Below, piece by piece: positions 40,381 through 52,972 of a DNA stretch of 64,000 nucleotides (the stretch's first letter is position 1; each line of letters opens with the position of its first letter). The notes beneath the pieces were generated by a model. It did not search any database and had not been told where the DNA came from. It was given only the letters and a program-made list of their open reading frames with translations. This DNA is from Phytopythium helicoides (Eukaryota > Oomycota > Peronosporomycetes > Pythiales > Pythiaceae), in contig JANFNE010000027.1 of NCBI GenBank assembly GCA_024867545.1, positions 248,001 to 312,000 of the forward strand, written 5' to 3'. The translations under genes and the position numbers were made by a program.

Positions 40381-41043
40381 TTCTGGCTGTTAGCGCAAGC
40401 CTCACCTATGTTGACGAACTCTACAGTAGTTTCCTTGGTTCACTAAATTGTTTTTCATTGTCATCGTTTTTCAGCGTACAACTCAACCTGGCCTCCGCCT
40501 TATCATTTACACTTTCCGCTGCGCGCTCACAATTACATGCAATATTGCTGTGGCAGCAGTTAGAATCGTCTGAATCAAGTGCCGCTTTCTATGACTGGAT
40601 CCAACAACGGAATGCTTCCAGCAGCAGTAACCTTGCAGTGTGATTTAGGATACGAAGACAGCTGCCCAATACTTCTTGCTCAATAGGCTTCAATCATCCG
40701 ATGAACAACTAAGTTGTCTAATCAGCCTCGGCGAGCCTTCATATGTGATAATCATTGCTCGGCAGCAGAGCGATCGCTTAGGCTCCAGATATCTTTTATT
40801 CTTGATTTATACTCTGCTCGATAAGTGGAGTGCGACCGCCGTCATCTTTGATAGCATCGTGCAATACAACGCTTTCAGCCAGTTGGGCGATGAGGTTGAG
40901 GTAACTTCTTTTACTTACAATCCAGTTTTTAACGTGCGCACAACTTCAGTGCAAAACACAATATTTCTTGCTGATATAAACTCCATCGTTTCCTTGGAAC
41001 CTTACCTCACCGACGCGTTGAGTTAGCAGCACTCACACGGTTG
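40381..41043. other. Intergenic between convergent ARM genes
   Basis: A 116-codon plus ORF (40676-41026) has no recognisable domain. A short stretch (cagcagttagaatcgtc, ~40553) also occurs near 1450 but is too short to interpret. Nothing else supported. Confidence 0.35.
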
Positions 41044-43197
41044 CTATTGCTCGCGTGCTCGCTTACCGCTGCTTGTTGTCTCCGATTCAGCGGCTGGACG
41101 CTTTCGCTGAAGACGATTTGCCTCATCCATCACTAGACGAGCAAGCTCTTCCGCTCCTGGTTTCTCATACGGTAGCGCGTTCGCGGCAAACTCGTGAAGT
41201 TGAGCTAGCCCACCAACTTGTAATATCGAGCTCCGGCCTTCAGTTGTGCTTGCGAAGCTTGACGAACAGCGGATGACTTTCATCTTCTGGCGTAGTTCAG
41301 GATCGCAAAGCATACGAACCAGCAGCAGAATATGCTGCACGTGACGAATCGCAACTTTTTCGAAGGCATCGACTGAAACTTTCTTCAGAGTGTCTGAGGC
41401 ACTCTTCTTCGAGTTGGTATCTGCACGTTCACTCAGGACCACGCCTACTAATTGTAACACAACGCGAACAATCGGTAACTTTTGGTGTGTCTGAGGTGGC
41501 ATGGAAGCAAGAATTCTAGCTGCATTGACCCTCTGTTGCTCTGAAGCACAGCTCTCCAAGTAACGCGCGCAAGAGTATATCGCTCGGTGATGCACAATCT
41601 TTTGAGAATGAAAAGCACAGTTTCTCGGTATTTTGAACCATCGCAGATGAAGTGTGTGAGCGCATCTGCGCCATTCTCGTTGACGACGATTCTGCACATA
41701 TTGGGATCATGACAACGAAGCTCAAGGGTATCGAAAGCATCAGTTTTCACCTCATGATTCATCTTTTTCCAAGTGGAATGAGACGGTATTCAGTGGAATA
41801 TTACGGCTCTAGAGCTCTTCTGGTTGCGGTCCCTATAAAGTTTTCGGCTTTGCCTTCGATGGGAAGTAATAATCCAGTCGGCTCTACTGCTGTAATTCTA
41901 GAGTGAGACAGAATAGTTGCGGTCTGTTAGAGGTCAATAATTGAACAGCGTAGAGTGTGAACAGAGAGAGGCTTTGGGCGCAACGACTTCCACTTCAATT
42001 AATCTACGAGATGTAGTCTAGCTCACACTGAGCTGACGATACTAACGATGCGGCAACTTCAAAACGAGCGCCTCTTGAGATCACACGCACTGCGGACTGC
42101 TCGACACTCTCACAGAAGCCATTGATCAGATGAAGAGTCGACGCAACGCCTGGCCGTTTCGAAGCGACGGTGGGAGGTTGTTCGGGTGCGATCGCTGTGC
42201 TTTCGTCTCGGTGAGGTAATGCGTTGTGACGAGGTATCGCTCGATATTGTTGTTGTCCACTGGAAGCGCTACCTGCGCTGCATTTTGCAGGAAATCATCA
42301 TTCCGCCCAAAGCAACATTTGCACGCGATGTATCTCACACCACAAATATCGTCACATTCGTCTCGACATCACACGACCAAGTTGATCACCCCGCGTGGAA
42401 AGCTGATCGCTGCAGCCCATGATACCATGGTAGCAGATTTAGTAAACGACGGCCAGCACAAAGACCACCTGGCACGCCCAGCAGCTTGCAGAAAAGTGAA
42501 ACGCACCCTGCATCAATAAACATGGGAGCATTTGATTTCGTTCGAGCTGAAAAGTGACAGAAACTGCGTCGTAGCGTCTTGGACAACCAGGTTACTTGAG
42601 CCCACGAGGACGAGCAAGCGATTGACAAAGAGTTGACAAAGCCTAGCGTCTGTAGCAATCTACGCTTTGATCGTTGATCATCTCAATGCATCCACTTTTC
42701 ACCACGGCAGTACGACACAAAGCATCCTTTGAAGAAATGCACTTCACACTCTGTGAGGACTGTTGAGGTAGCCAACCCCATTGAACAGCTCTCGAATTTG
42801 GCCTTGACCAAACCTATTGGAGTCGTCGAAGCTCGCTGGAGCGTCTTCTACTGCTGGAGCTCCCGGCTCCTGCGCTTGAACACTTTCTCTTGGCGGGCCA
42901 AAAGCAGCAACACAATTCTCTCTAGGTGGGTGATGCACAACCGCACACTCCTCTCCCCACTCTTCGCAAGCTCCACCAGCAACTCGATCCCGCCAGCCTC
43001 CACGATCGTCTCCTGGTTCCCCTCACCTCTGAGAGCCGAGAAAGCGCGTCGACTGCCAGCTGGAGGCGCCGCTGGCTGCTCGAGCGTAGCTGCGAGACGA
43101 ACATCTCGACTCCTCCAGCGTCTGCAACGCGCTGCTGGGCCCTACCGTCGCTTGCCAGCAGTGCCAGCGCCCTCAGCGCGCCATCTCTGCGCTTCAT
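41044..43197 (-). pseudogene. Decayed ARM-repeat gene, head-to-head with gene B
   Basis: The minus strand starts at 43197 (MKRRDGALRALALLASDG) with ARM repeats (QQRVADAGGVEMFVSQLRSS; after a shift, ETIVEAGGIELLVELAKSG). The middle (42100-42660) keeps only scraps such as MFIDAGCVSLFCKLLG. Near 41760-41044 ARM-like sequence returns (GADALTHFICDGSKYR, VNAARILASMPPQ, LQVGGLAQLHEFAANAL) and ends with the basic tail GKRAREQ. Many stops and shifts separate these parts. One decayed gene is the simplest reading, because the order N-terminus, middle, tail is kept; two fragments are also possible. Confidence 0.55.
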
Positions 43198-43257
43198 CGC
43201 CACTGTCGCGCCGCCACCAATCTCAGAATCCTCAGATTGAAGTTGGCGACGGGGAGC
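43198..43257. promoter_or_regulatory. 60-bp gap between head-to-head ARM genes
   Basis: Only 60 bp separate the minus-strand ATG at 43197 from the plus-strand ATG at 43258, so any promoters must be shared or overlap the opposite coding sequence. Confidence 0.4.
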
Positions 43258-46200
43258 ATGGGCAAACTCCGCGCTCTGTGCGCGCTGCTGGGCGACCCGC
43301 GGCGCCGCGAGCGCGCGCTGAGCGTACGCAACGTGCGGCTGCTGGTGCGGAGCGTGCGCAGCGCCAAGCACAAGCAGCGCGTGCTGGCGATGAGCGCGCT
43401 GCGGCCGCTGGCGGCGCAGTTGGCGGGCGAGATCGGCGGCTGCGGCGGGGTTGAAGCGCTGCTGCAGCTCGTGGCGGGGGTTGGTGACCGGGAGAGAAGA
43501 AGCTGGCGTGGAAGGTGCTCTCGAGGCTGACGGACGGCGAGGGGGAGCAGTTCGAGAAGAACCGAGAGCGCCTGGAGGTCGCGGGAGGGCTTGATTTGCT
43601 GGCGTCGAGCGACGAGGACGAGGGGGGCGTTGAGGGGAAAGAGCAAGAACGTGAGGGCTCTTCGACTGCAGAAACGCAGGAGTGCGGGGGATATGATGAG
43701 CTCAACAATGCAGAAGATGAGAATCGTGCGTCCATTGTCGATGACACCGGTGGCATGCAGGCAACACGAGGCGAGGAAGTGACAAACGAAGATCCACGTC
43801 ATTTTGAGCAGCCTCCTGTAGCTGTGATCGAGGATACGAGCAGTACACAGCCATATCAAGGAGAAGAACTCTCATCGACGGGAAAAGATGGTTCACAAGA
43901 TCAGCCTCCCATCTCGGTAGGTGAGGAAGCTGGCACTCCTCCTGAACAAGTTGGACATTCAATTTGGCCAAGCAGCGATCCGGACTTGCTTACAGTTCAA
44001 GATGCAATCGCGGTGGTGGAGCACGGTGGAGACGACAGGCGTGCTATGAGCGCGTTGCTTGAGTTTGCGGACGACGACGAGATGGCGGCCGAGATTGCCT
44101 CCAGGCACACGGTCAAGCTGCTTCGAGCATATTTGGTGGATGAGATCATATCGGATGTGGAGGCAAGAGTGCTTGCTGTGAAGACTCTCTGTCGTTTGGC
44201 TCGACTGCGCGACTGCCGTGTGCAGCTGCATAAACAGGTTTTCTTTGAATATCTCGTCAAGCGGGTGCTGCAAGCTGGCTCTGACGAGAAGCTGGCCGTT
44301 GTGGAGCTAGTTGCGACGTTGACTGCTGATGAAGCTGATCACCAAACATCAATCGTAAAAGCTGGTGGTGTCGAAGCAGTAGCAATGCTTTTCCAGTGCA
44401 TTGAACCGAAGCTTGTTCTGAGGAGTCTCAAGCTGTTTCAATCCCTGGTCTCGAATCAAGTCGCAAGAACATCCATGAAACATCGATCAACCGTTAGCAG
44501 TCTGATCATCCTTTTGACTCACGAAGACGTGGATATTGTACGGAATGCGGCTGAGATCCTACGAACTTTGATCGCGTATCCTGACGTAGGGTTGGCGATT
44601 GCATCTTCTGGCGCGATCCTGACGGTATTGAAACTGCTGCAAAGCGAATCTGAAACCAAACGGGACATCGCTAACATGGTGCTGCGAACACTGGCACTCC
44701 AAAACGATGACGAGAAGCTCCGTGTGGACTATGTTATTCTGACATTGATTGCAACTATTCGCTACCTGCTAGATCCCGTGGTCAAAATGTCATCTGTAAT
44801 TCGTCTGAGGGAACTGGCGCTAACTCCATCAAACAGGCCTTTGATCATCCAATCTGGTGGGATTGAGGTGTTAGTTTCACTTTCTCGCGAATTCAATTAT
44901 GATGCCTCTGAAAGTACCCTAGAGTTGCTTGTGTTGAACGATCCCAGTATGGCGGAAAAATATGGATCCAAAATTATTCCTGCAGCCGTCATGTTGGCAC
45001 AAGCTAAATTATTTCCAAGACGTTTGAAGGCTGTCACTTTACTCGACAAGCTTGCTGATAGTGACACCAATAGAATCACAATCGGTGAAGCTGGTGGAGT
45101 CAGCACTCTAATTGGGTTCCTGCGGCATCTTTCCCACTTTGGCACTGACGATCAGTGCGTTCACGTCATTAATCTTTTGGACAAATTAGCTCGCCATAAT
45201 CGCAACTTGGTTTACTTCGGTCGCTCGGGTGGAATTGAACTCTTCACCACATTATTTCATGGCCGCCTGGTGCCCTTCCCTTCGCGTCGCTGTTGTTCGC
45301 TCCCTTACTTACGCGCTTAGTACATATGGGAGGAACCTTATCGATTGCGAAGCAAGCGGTGTTCTCTGCGTTCACTGATACACTGAGATCAAAAGGTCTT
45401 GAAATGAGCATTAAACTCGCTGTGATTGAAGGACTGGCAAGCCTATCTACAAATCGGATTTTCCGAAGTGAAATTGTCGAAAGGGATGGTGTCCCAATAG
45501 TTTCTGCCCATCTGGATAGTGATTCTCCCTACGGTTTTACTCGAAACTCTGCGTGCGTTGCGTTCAATGGAGCAGCCTATCTGCCGCTTTGGAGGTATAC
45601 CCAAGCTCATTGATATTGTCAAAGGCGAAAGGATCTCAAGAGTTAAAGCACGAAGCGCTCTCCACACTGCGGGTCCTTGCAGGCACCATTAGGGACAGGC
45701 GGGCCATTTGCGACGCCGGCGGGGTTCCCCTCATTGTCAATCTGGTGCAACGAGGTACTGATGACGAAAAAAAGGAGGCAATCGGCATTTTACAAAATCT
45801 GGCGTTGTGCTCTCAAGTATCGAGAGCGATAATCGACGCACAAGGAATCGAAATATTAAGTTGGGTAGAGGCACGCGGAACTCCAGATCTGAAAGAGCTT
45901 GCTTCGAGCGCGCTCCTAAATCTTGGGCGCCACGCTTCTGCAGCCGTCGAGATTGAAATTGTCCATGAAGTCTTCGAAGCAGTGGATATAACAGCCAAAA
46001 CTCAAAACGGTGCGCAACAACCAGTTTCACAAGAACCGCTGGAGATGCTTGCAAAGGATGTTTGTGGTTATCTCGAAAAGCTGCAATTCAGAGCGCTATC
46101 GGCGGTATTTCACCTTACCCGTCATGGTGAGAATGCCGAACAGAAGTGTGCAGCCATTGCTCTCCAGCTCTTTGCAGAGAGCAACAAATTAGTTGGCAAA

Positions 46201-47186
46201 ATCCCACTGGTGGGTGGCGTTGAGGTGCTAATCCGTATGCTTGGAAGAGGAAGCGACTTTGGACAGAAGAAGCCAGCATCTCTTAGCTTATGCTGCATTG
46301 TTTTCTGGATCTGCGCCAAATGCAGTCGCGGCTGCAAGGGATGGATTCAAACACTTGGTGGAACAGCTTTCTAACTCCAACGATAGGACGGTCTTACGTG
46401 CTGCAAGAGCATTATCTGCTCTATCTAGATCAGAGAAGAATCGCACTGGCATCAATGCTGCTGGGGGCATCCCTGCCTTGGTGAAGCTGTTGAGGTCGAG
46501 TTCAAGTGTCCACAAGGTCAACGCCGCCCGTGCTTTATGGAACATCTCTGTGGAGATTAATCTCCAAGCAGGCCGTTATTGAATCAGGTTGTGTCGAGGC
46601 TTTATTCGCCTTACTGAGAGAAGCAGATGATCATGTCATGGTGGCGGCTCTCGGGGCTATCAATGCATTAGCAAGAATTGGGTCGAGCATGTCCGCCATA
46701 ATTACTGCTGGAGGCGTCCCTCAATTGATTGAGCTTACTCGGAGCGGGACAAGCGACCAAGGGACTATCGCGCTGAAGGTGTTGCGGTCAATAGTAACGT
46801 CCAAAGTGATGATCGCAGGGATTGTGGCTGCTGGAGGTGTCCCGGTGTTTGTGGATGCGATTTCCTCGGACATTGCAGCCCGCCGAGCAGCTGGTGTGCA
46901 AGCACTTCGATTGCTAGCAGGAAAGAAGGAGAGTCATGCTCCAATCATTGCTGCTGGCGGACTGGCTGCTCTCAAACGGTTGATGAGCTCTGGCACCGAC
47001 CATGAGCGAAGCACCGCCGAAGCCATTTTGCGAATAGTGAAAGGCGACATCAGCGGTGCTCCAGACCTGAATTCGACGACTCGCAAACCCTCTCACCCAC
47101 GAGCTGAGACCGCCAGCGACCAGCAGCACCAAGCCACACACACCAGCAAGCGACAAAAGACTGAGCCGTCTACCACTTGTGCCTGA
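43258..47186 (+). pseudogene. Long ARM-repeat gene B, many frameshifts
   Basis: MGKLRALCALLGDPRRRERA start, the SVRSAKHKQR motif, ALRPLAAQLAGEIGG, then an acidic linker (SSDEDEGGVEGKEQEREG) and a long ARM body (KAGGVEAVAMLFQ, QSGGIEVLVSLSRE, GEAGGVSTLIGFLRH, DAGGVPLIVNLVQRG, AAGGIPALVKLLRSS). It ends HTSKRQKTEPSTTCA. Frame breaks relative to gene C occur near 43495, 45265, 45315, 45525, 45632, 46270 and 46555. The 601-codon segment 43515-45320 is intact. B and C are tandem duplicates separated by 159 bp. Seven or more indels in 3.9 kb favour a true pseudogene over occasional base-calling errors. Confidence 0.68.
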
Positions 47187-47345
47187 GCAGTTTCCACTAG
47201 CCCCCACTTCGTGAAACTCCATTTTCACCATGTTCGTGTTTTCCCATGCGTGTCAAGCAAGCTCGATCTGATGGAGCATACTCTCTTCAAGGCATCGCGG
47301 TTCTCAGATCCTCAGACTCCATCCATCTTCGATCGAGAGCGTGCC

Positions 47346-50300
47346 ATGGGGAGGCTGCGGCTGCTCTGCGAGGTGCTGCGCGACCCGCGACTCGTGGAGC
47401 GCGCGCTGCGCTGCGGCGGCGTCTGCCGGTTAGTCACGAGCGTGCGGAGCGCCAAGCGCAAGCAGCGAGCGATGGCTCTGCGCGCTCTTCGGCCGCTGGC
47501 GGCGCGATTCGCGGGCGAGATCGGCGACGGCGGCGGCGTGGAGGCTCTGGTAGAGCTGGTTGCGGAGTTGGTCGACGACGAGGAGAAGAAGCTGGCGTGG
47601 AAAGTGCTGAACGCGCTGACGGAGGGTGAGGGAGGAGGCGAGGCGCGAGGAACCGCATGCGATTCGCGGATGCGGGTGGACTAGAGCTGCTGGTGGGGAG
47701 CAGGGGAGACGAGCCCAGCGTTGCGCCGGTGGAGCATGAGCTTCACACTGAGGTCGAGCTAGACCGTACTGCTGATAGTGCTTTGGTCCACGAGGCTGTA
47801 AAGGAAGAGCTAGAGCAAGAGCCAAAGCGGAAGAGCAAGCGGAAGAACTAGCGGAAGAGTAAGAGCTAGATCGAGAGAGTGAAAGGGCTGACAGTGAAGG
47901 GCCTCGTGTGGAGGATATCAATGATGAGCCTAATGACGAGGTACCGCCGAGCCAGGAGGTCGTTGTTGAGGGTCCAAGCTGTGATGCCCCTCCGGTCTCG
48001 GTTGAAGGCGCGTTTGAGCTACTGAAGCGAAGGGTAGATGAGGAGCTTGCTCTGACCGCTTTGCTCGAGTTTTCTGCTGGTGACGCGGCAGCGGCCGAGA
48101 TCGTCGGTATGGATGGCTGCTGTCGCCTGGCTCAATATCTGGCGGCAGGATACCTTGACAATGGAGACGCAAAGGGGCTCGCTTTGAAGACGCTGGGGAG
48201 GTTGGCGAAATTAGAAGGGTCCCGCACGCAGCTGGACAATCGACAGTACTACGAATACATCGTTGAACAAGTCCACCGCGGCAGCTTTGACGAAAAGGTC
48301 GCGGCTATGAGGTTGATTGAAGTCCTTTTAGAAGCGGATGCTGCTCAGCATTCATTAGTTGTTGAGGTTGGTGGAGTTGATGCAGTGTCAACGCTTCTGG
48401 AGAGCGACGAGAAGGTCGCTTATACTGCTGGGTCTCCGGTTTTTCTCAATAACAGCGGCAAATCAAGATATGCGAAACACATTGATACGGACTCAGGGCT
48501 ACGATTCGTCGCGTGGTTGATCTACTGACCCACGAAGACGAAGAGATCTTGTGTCATGCTGCCGAGACGTTGCGTGAATGGAGCCCGTATGGTGACACCG
48601 GGTTGATAGTCGCAGTTTCGGGGGCTATTCTGAAATTGATTCTGCTTTTGCAACATGGATCAGAGGAACTGAGAGGGAATGTCAGGTTGGCGGTCCAATC
48701 TCTGGTACTCAGAGATGATGATGAAAAGTCTAGGTGTTGAGTTCGCTATCCCAACATTGGTAGCGGCAATCAAGTCACTCAAAGACCCCAGGATCAAGAA
48801 GTCTGTTGTGGCTGCGATTGGAGCGACTTGCTCGATCTACGGCAAACAGACCGCTGATCATTCAATATGGAGGCTTGGCAGCATTGGTTAGTTTTGCTCA
48901 AGAGCAGAACTGCAGCGTTGCAAAAGATGCTTTGGCTTCGCTGGTGTTGGATAGGACTGCTATTGGAAGTGAAGATGTTACAGAGATTATTGATGCAGCT
49001 GTCATAGTAGCCCAATCAGGGGCTTCAGCAAGACGTTTGAGTGCCATCTTACTGCTCAAAGAGCTCGCAAATAAAGAAGAAAATCTTGCCAGTATCCGAG
49101 ATCCTGGTGCGATGAAGGTGCTTCTGAATATTTTACAAGATGGAAATAATTCCCAGTGCTTGAGCGTCATCAATACTTTGGACAACACGATGAGAGATTC
49201 TGCTAGTCTTGCCGAGTTCGGTCGTTCAGGTGGAGTAAAGGTCTTGACGACACTGCTGCATGACCACCCATTACCAAAACTTTGTGCCACTGTTGTCCGT
49301 ACTCTCACTTATGCGCTCCTTCATATGGGCGGAACCTTGTCGATCGCTAAGCAAGCAGCTTTTTCTGCATTCACTGATACGCTGAGATCACCTGATCTTG
49401 ATTTGAGTGTCAAGATAGCCATAGTTCGAGGGCTGGCAAGCTTATCTGCGAATGAGCGTTTCAGAAGTGAGATTGTTAAGAGGGATGGCGTCTGCAGAGT
49501 TTCTGAGTGCCTTACAACCGACTCCTCAGCATTGAAACTCGAAGCTGTCCGTGCTCTGCGGGCGATGGAGCAGTCCGCCAGTCGTTATGGCGTGATACCC
49601 AAGCTCATTGACATTGTAAAAATGCAAGCATCGCAAGAGCTGAAGCTGGAAGCCCTCTCAACACTTCGAGTGTTGACTGGTAACATCAGTGACAGACAGG
49701 CCATTTGTGACGTCGATGGAATTCCGCTCATTGTTGATTTGGTGCAACAAGGCAGAAATGATGAGAAAATTGTGGCTCTTGGCATTTTGCAGAATGTGGC
49801 TTTGAGCTCACACCTATCTGGATCGATCGTTAATGCGCAAGGTGTTGAGACTTTGATTTGGGTGCAAGGACGAGGGGCAATAGAAGTCCAAGGTCCCGCT
49901 ACGGGTGCTTTAAGTACTCTTCGACGCAGCAGCAAAGCGATCGCGGATATTGATCAGGTTGTCAGAAATACCTTTTTGACTATCGAAGGGATTGCGGGTG
50001 GATGGTATGGCCAAGATCAAGTAAATAGTCTTGCTGAAAAAGTTGATGGGTACTCACACGAACACCAAAACAGAGCTATATTGGCGATGTTGCATCTCGC
50101 TCGGTATGGTGATATGGCAGAGAAGAAGTGTGCAGTAATTGCACTTCAACGATTATCTGAGAACGAAATGTTGATTGGAAGAATCGCATCTCTCGGTGGA
50201 GCTGAAGTGTTGATCAGCTTGCTTGGAAACACGAGCGACTTTGGGCAGAAGGAACCTGCGTCTGCTACAATGGCTATGATGTACTCTGGATCCGTCTCTT

Positions 50301-51107
50301 ATGCAGCGAAAGTTGCAAGGGAGAGCTTTGAAAATTTGATAGACCTTCTCTCGGCCTCTAGTGAAACGGAAAGGACTCGTGCAGTAAGGGTCGATCTCGG
50401 CGCTCTCGGAGACAGAGACTAATCGGCATGCCATCGCCGTAACAGGCGGTATCTTAGCTTTAGTGAAGCTCTTGAAGTCCAGCTCTAGTGCACAAAAATT
50501 GAACGCAGCTCGAGCTTTGTGGAACCTTTCTTTGTCAACAGAAATTCAAGGTCGCATCATCAAAGCTGGCTGTATCCAGGCATTGACTGGATTGATGCGA
50601 GATGACAATGAGCACCTGAAGGTGACAGCATTACAAGCTTTGCTCAGTTTAGCTGAAAACCGGAAGAACGCACCCGCTTTCGTATCTGCTGAAAGCATTC
50701 CTCAACTGATTGAGGTTGGGCAGAGCGGTACTGATGTCCAAAAAGCGCTGGCGATGGAGATCTTGAGCAAGCTTCTTCGTCGAACAAAATCCATGGCAGC
50801 AATTGTGGCAGCTGGAGGAGTGACTCTCTTTGTTGACGCGATATCCCGTGAAGGTGAAGCTGGACGGTCCGTTGCGGTGCAAGCACTAAAGCAAATTGCC
50901 GCAGAGAAAGAGAGGTGTGCAGCAATTGTGTCCGCTGGCGGACTCGAGGCTTTACGGAAGCTGGCGACAGTAGCCACTGGTCACGAGCAGGAGGCTGCTA
51001 TGGAGACTTTACGCATCTTGGAGGTCGATTCGACTCCCCAGCACGAAGGTGTCAGGTTCAAGAGCGCCGAGCCAACTCGCGCCAACAAGAAGCAGAGGAT
51101 CTCGTAA
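47346..51107 (+). pseudogene. Long ARM-repeat gene C, several frameshifts
   Basis: Tandem copy of gene B: MGRLRLLCEVLRDPRLVERA, SVRSAKRKQR, ALRPLAARFAGEIGD, WKVLNALTEGEG. It then has an acidic/Lys-rich linker with a stop near 47865, and ARM repeats to the tail ANKKQRIS. Frame breaks near 47650, 47850, 48500, 48730, 48815 and 50400. The segment 48806-50422 (538 codons) is intact and carries most repeats (FGRSGGVKVLTTLLHD, CDVDGIPLIVDLVQQG, LGGAEVLISLLGNTSD). The last 200 codons (IKAGCIQALTGLMRD, VAAGGVTLFVDAISRE) are open too. It is the least damaged of the three and the best reference for the family. Confidence 0.68.
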
Positions 51108-51271
51108 TCTGCGTCATTTGCATGCATTACCAGGAGGCTCAGCCATAGTACATTTGAAGGCTCCGTGAGCGGGACACGGCGATTGCTTCGCGCGTGCGAC
51201 ACCCAACCACATGCAGCCGTTAATAAGTCCAATCCGGCCGTTAGCCCGAGGCTTCGTTCGCTCGCTCTAGT

Positions 51272-51287
51272 GCTCACTTGCCGATTT
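51272..51287 (+). promoter_or_regulatory. Oomycete-type initiator of the catalase gene
   Basis: gctcacttgccgattt, 38 bp before the catalase ATG, fits the oomycete initiator plus flanking-region pattern (GCTCAYTYY...WTTT). It marks the likely transcription start. Confidence 0.5.
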
Positions 51288-51325
51288 GCCAGCTTCCACT
51301 CAAGCACCCGATCGATCGAGAGCTC

Positions 51326-52972
51326 ATGGAGAGCCCCGCGCAGACTGCTGCTCGCCTGACGGGGGCGACGCCGCCCACTCCCGACATGAAGACGTACATC
51401 ACGTCGGCATTCGGACACCCGCTGCCTTCGGTCGACCATGCGCTGCAGGTAGATGGCCGCCCCGTGTCGTCCGACTCGTTCCTGTTCGAGAAGCAGCAGA
51501 CGTTCAACCGTGCCAAGACGCTGGAGCGCATGGTGCACCCGGCCGGCTCGGGTGCGTTTGGCTACTTCCAGGTGACCAACGACATGTCGGCACACACCAA
51601 GGCAGCGTTCCTGAACGGCTCGGGAAAGAAGACTCCTGTATTCGCCCGTTTCTCGACTGTGACTTTCGGCAAGGAGTTTCCCGACTCGGGCCGCAATCCG
51701 CGCGGTTTCGCCGTCAAGTTCTACACGGAGGAAGGCAACTACGACCTCGTGGGACTCAACTGGCCGATCTTCTTTGTTCGGGACCCACTCAAAGGCCCGG
51801 ATGTCATCCGCTCACAGCAGCGAGACCCGCAGAACTTCCTCTTGGACTTCGATGCGACGTTTGATTTCTGGCGGCCAACCCGGAGTCGCTGCACGCAGGC
51901 GCCATGTTCTTCTCGGACTCGGCGACCCCTGTGGGCTGGCGCCACATGGACGGCTTTGGCTGCCACACGTTCAAGTGGGTGAACGCTTCAGGGCGACTAT
52001 GTGTACGTGAAATACCACTACGTGCCGGCGGCAGGCAAGAAGAATTTCACGTTCGACCAAGCTGAGCGCATGTGTGGTCTGGACCCCGACTTTGCCAAGC
52101 GTGATCTGTTCGAGCACATTGAGAGCGGTAAGACCGCTGAGTGGACGCTCCACGTGCAGATCATGAACCAGCAAGAGGCCGACAGCTGCCCATACGACCC
52201 GTTCGATGTGACCAAGGTGTGGCCGCACCGCGACTTCCCGCTGCACGAAGTCGGCCGTCTCGTGCTCAACCGCAATCCAGAGAACTACCACCGTGACGTC
52301 GAGCAGGCAGCCTTCTCGCCCGGAAACTTGGTGCCTGGCATTGAGCCAAGTCCAGATCTGCTACTCAACTGGCGCATGTTCTTCTACCGTGACGCGCAGT
52401 ACCACCGTCTCGGAGTCAACCACCACCAGGTTCCTGTCAACTGCCCGTTCATGGCCAAATTTCTCAGCCCTCAGTCGCGTGACGGTGCACTCCGAGCCGA
52501 CCACAACGGTGCGAAACTTCCGCACATTGCTGCTTCGATTCAGTCGCATCGCCAGAAGACGATGCCGGAGAAGAGCGATTACCTGCCAGTCAGCGCTTCT
52601 GGGATGAAGATCGCTCGCAGTAAGTCAAGTCGCCACGAGGGGACTGACTCGGAGCTGGACCAGACTCGCCAGTTTTTCCGCGCAGCGCTGGACGAAGAAG
52701 GTCGTGATCACCTGTTCTTGAACACGGCGAAGTGTCTGCGCTTCGCGTCAGCAACCGTGAAAGATGCGTACCTCGGAATGCTGGGCAAGATCGACGGAGC
52801 GTATCGCCAAGGTGTAGAGCGCGCGCTGGACGCGATCAAGATGAAGCCGAGTGCAGCAGACTTACTTCACGAGGTGACCAAGAGTGAGACCAAGAACGAA
52901 TCTGCCAAACAGTCGATGGTGAGCGAGGCATTCACGCACGAGAAATCGCAGGCGCCGATCAAGTCGCCGTAA
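51326..52972 (+). CDS. Catalase, ~548 aa, with two compensating frameshifts in this sequence
   Basis: Haem catalase, which disproportionates hydrogen peroxide. Start MESPAQTAARLTGATPPTPD at 51326; an upstream in-frame ATG (51278) precedes the likely initiator region. Motifs: MVHPAGSGAFGYFQVTND (distal His), PVFARFSTV, RNPRGFAVKFYTEEGNYDLVG, VEQAAFSPGNLVPGIEPSPD and RMFFYRDAQYHRLG (the Tyr is the proximal haem ligand). The frame is lost after FDFWR (a base missing near 51872-51875) and regained at 51991-51994 (an extra base in gggc). Between the two, a third frame reads NPESLHAGAMFFSDSATP and GFGCHTFKWVNASG, exactly the family sequence. The C-terminus (APIKSP) lacks an SKL-type peroxisomal signal. 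Complete conservation in the shifted frame suggests sequencing error rather than decay. Confidence 0.9.
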
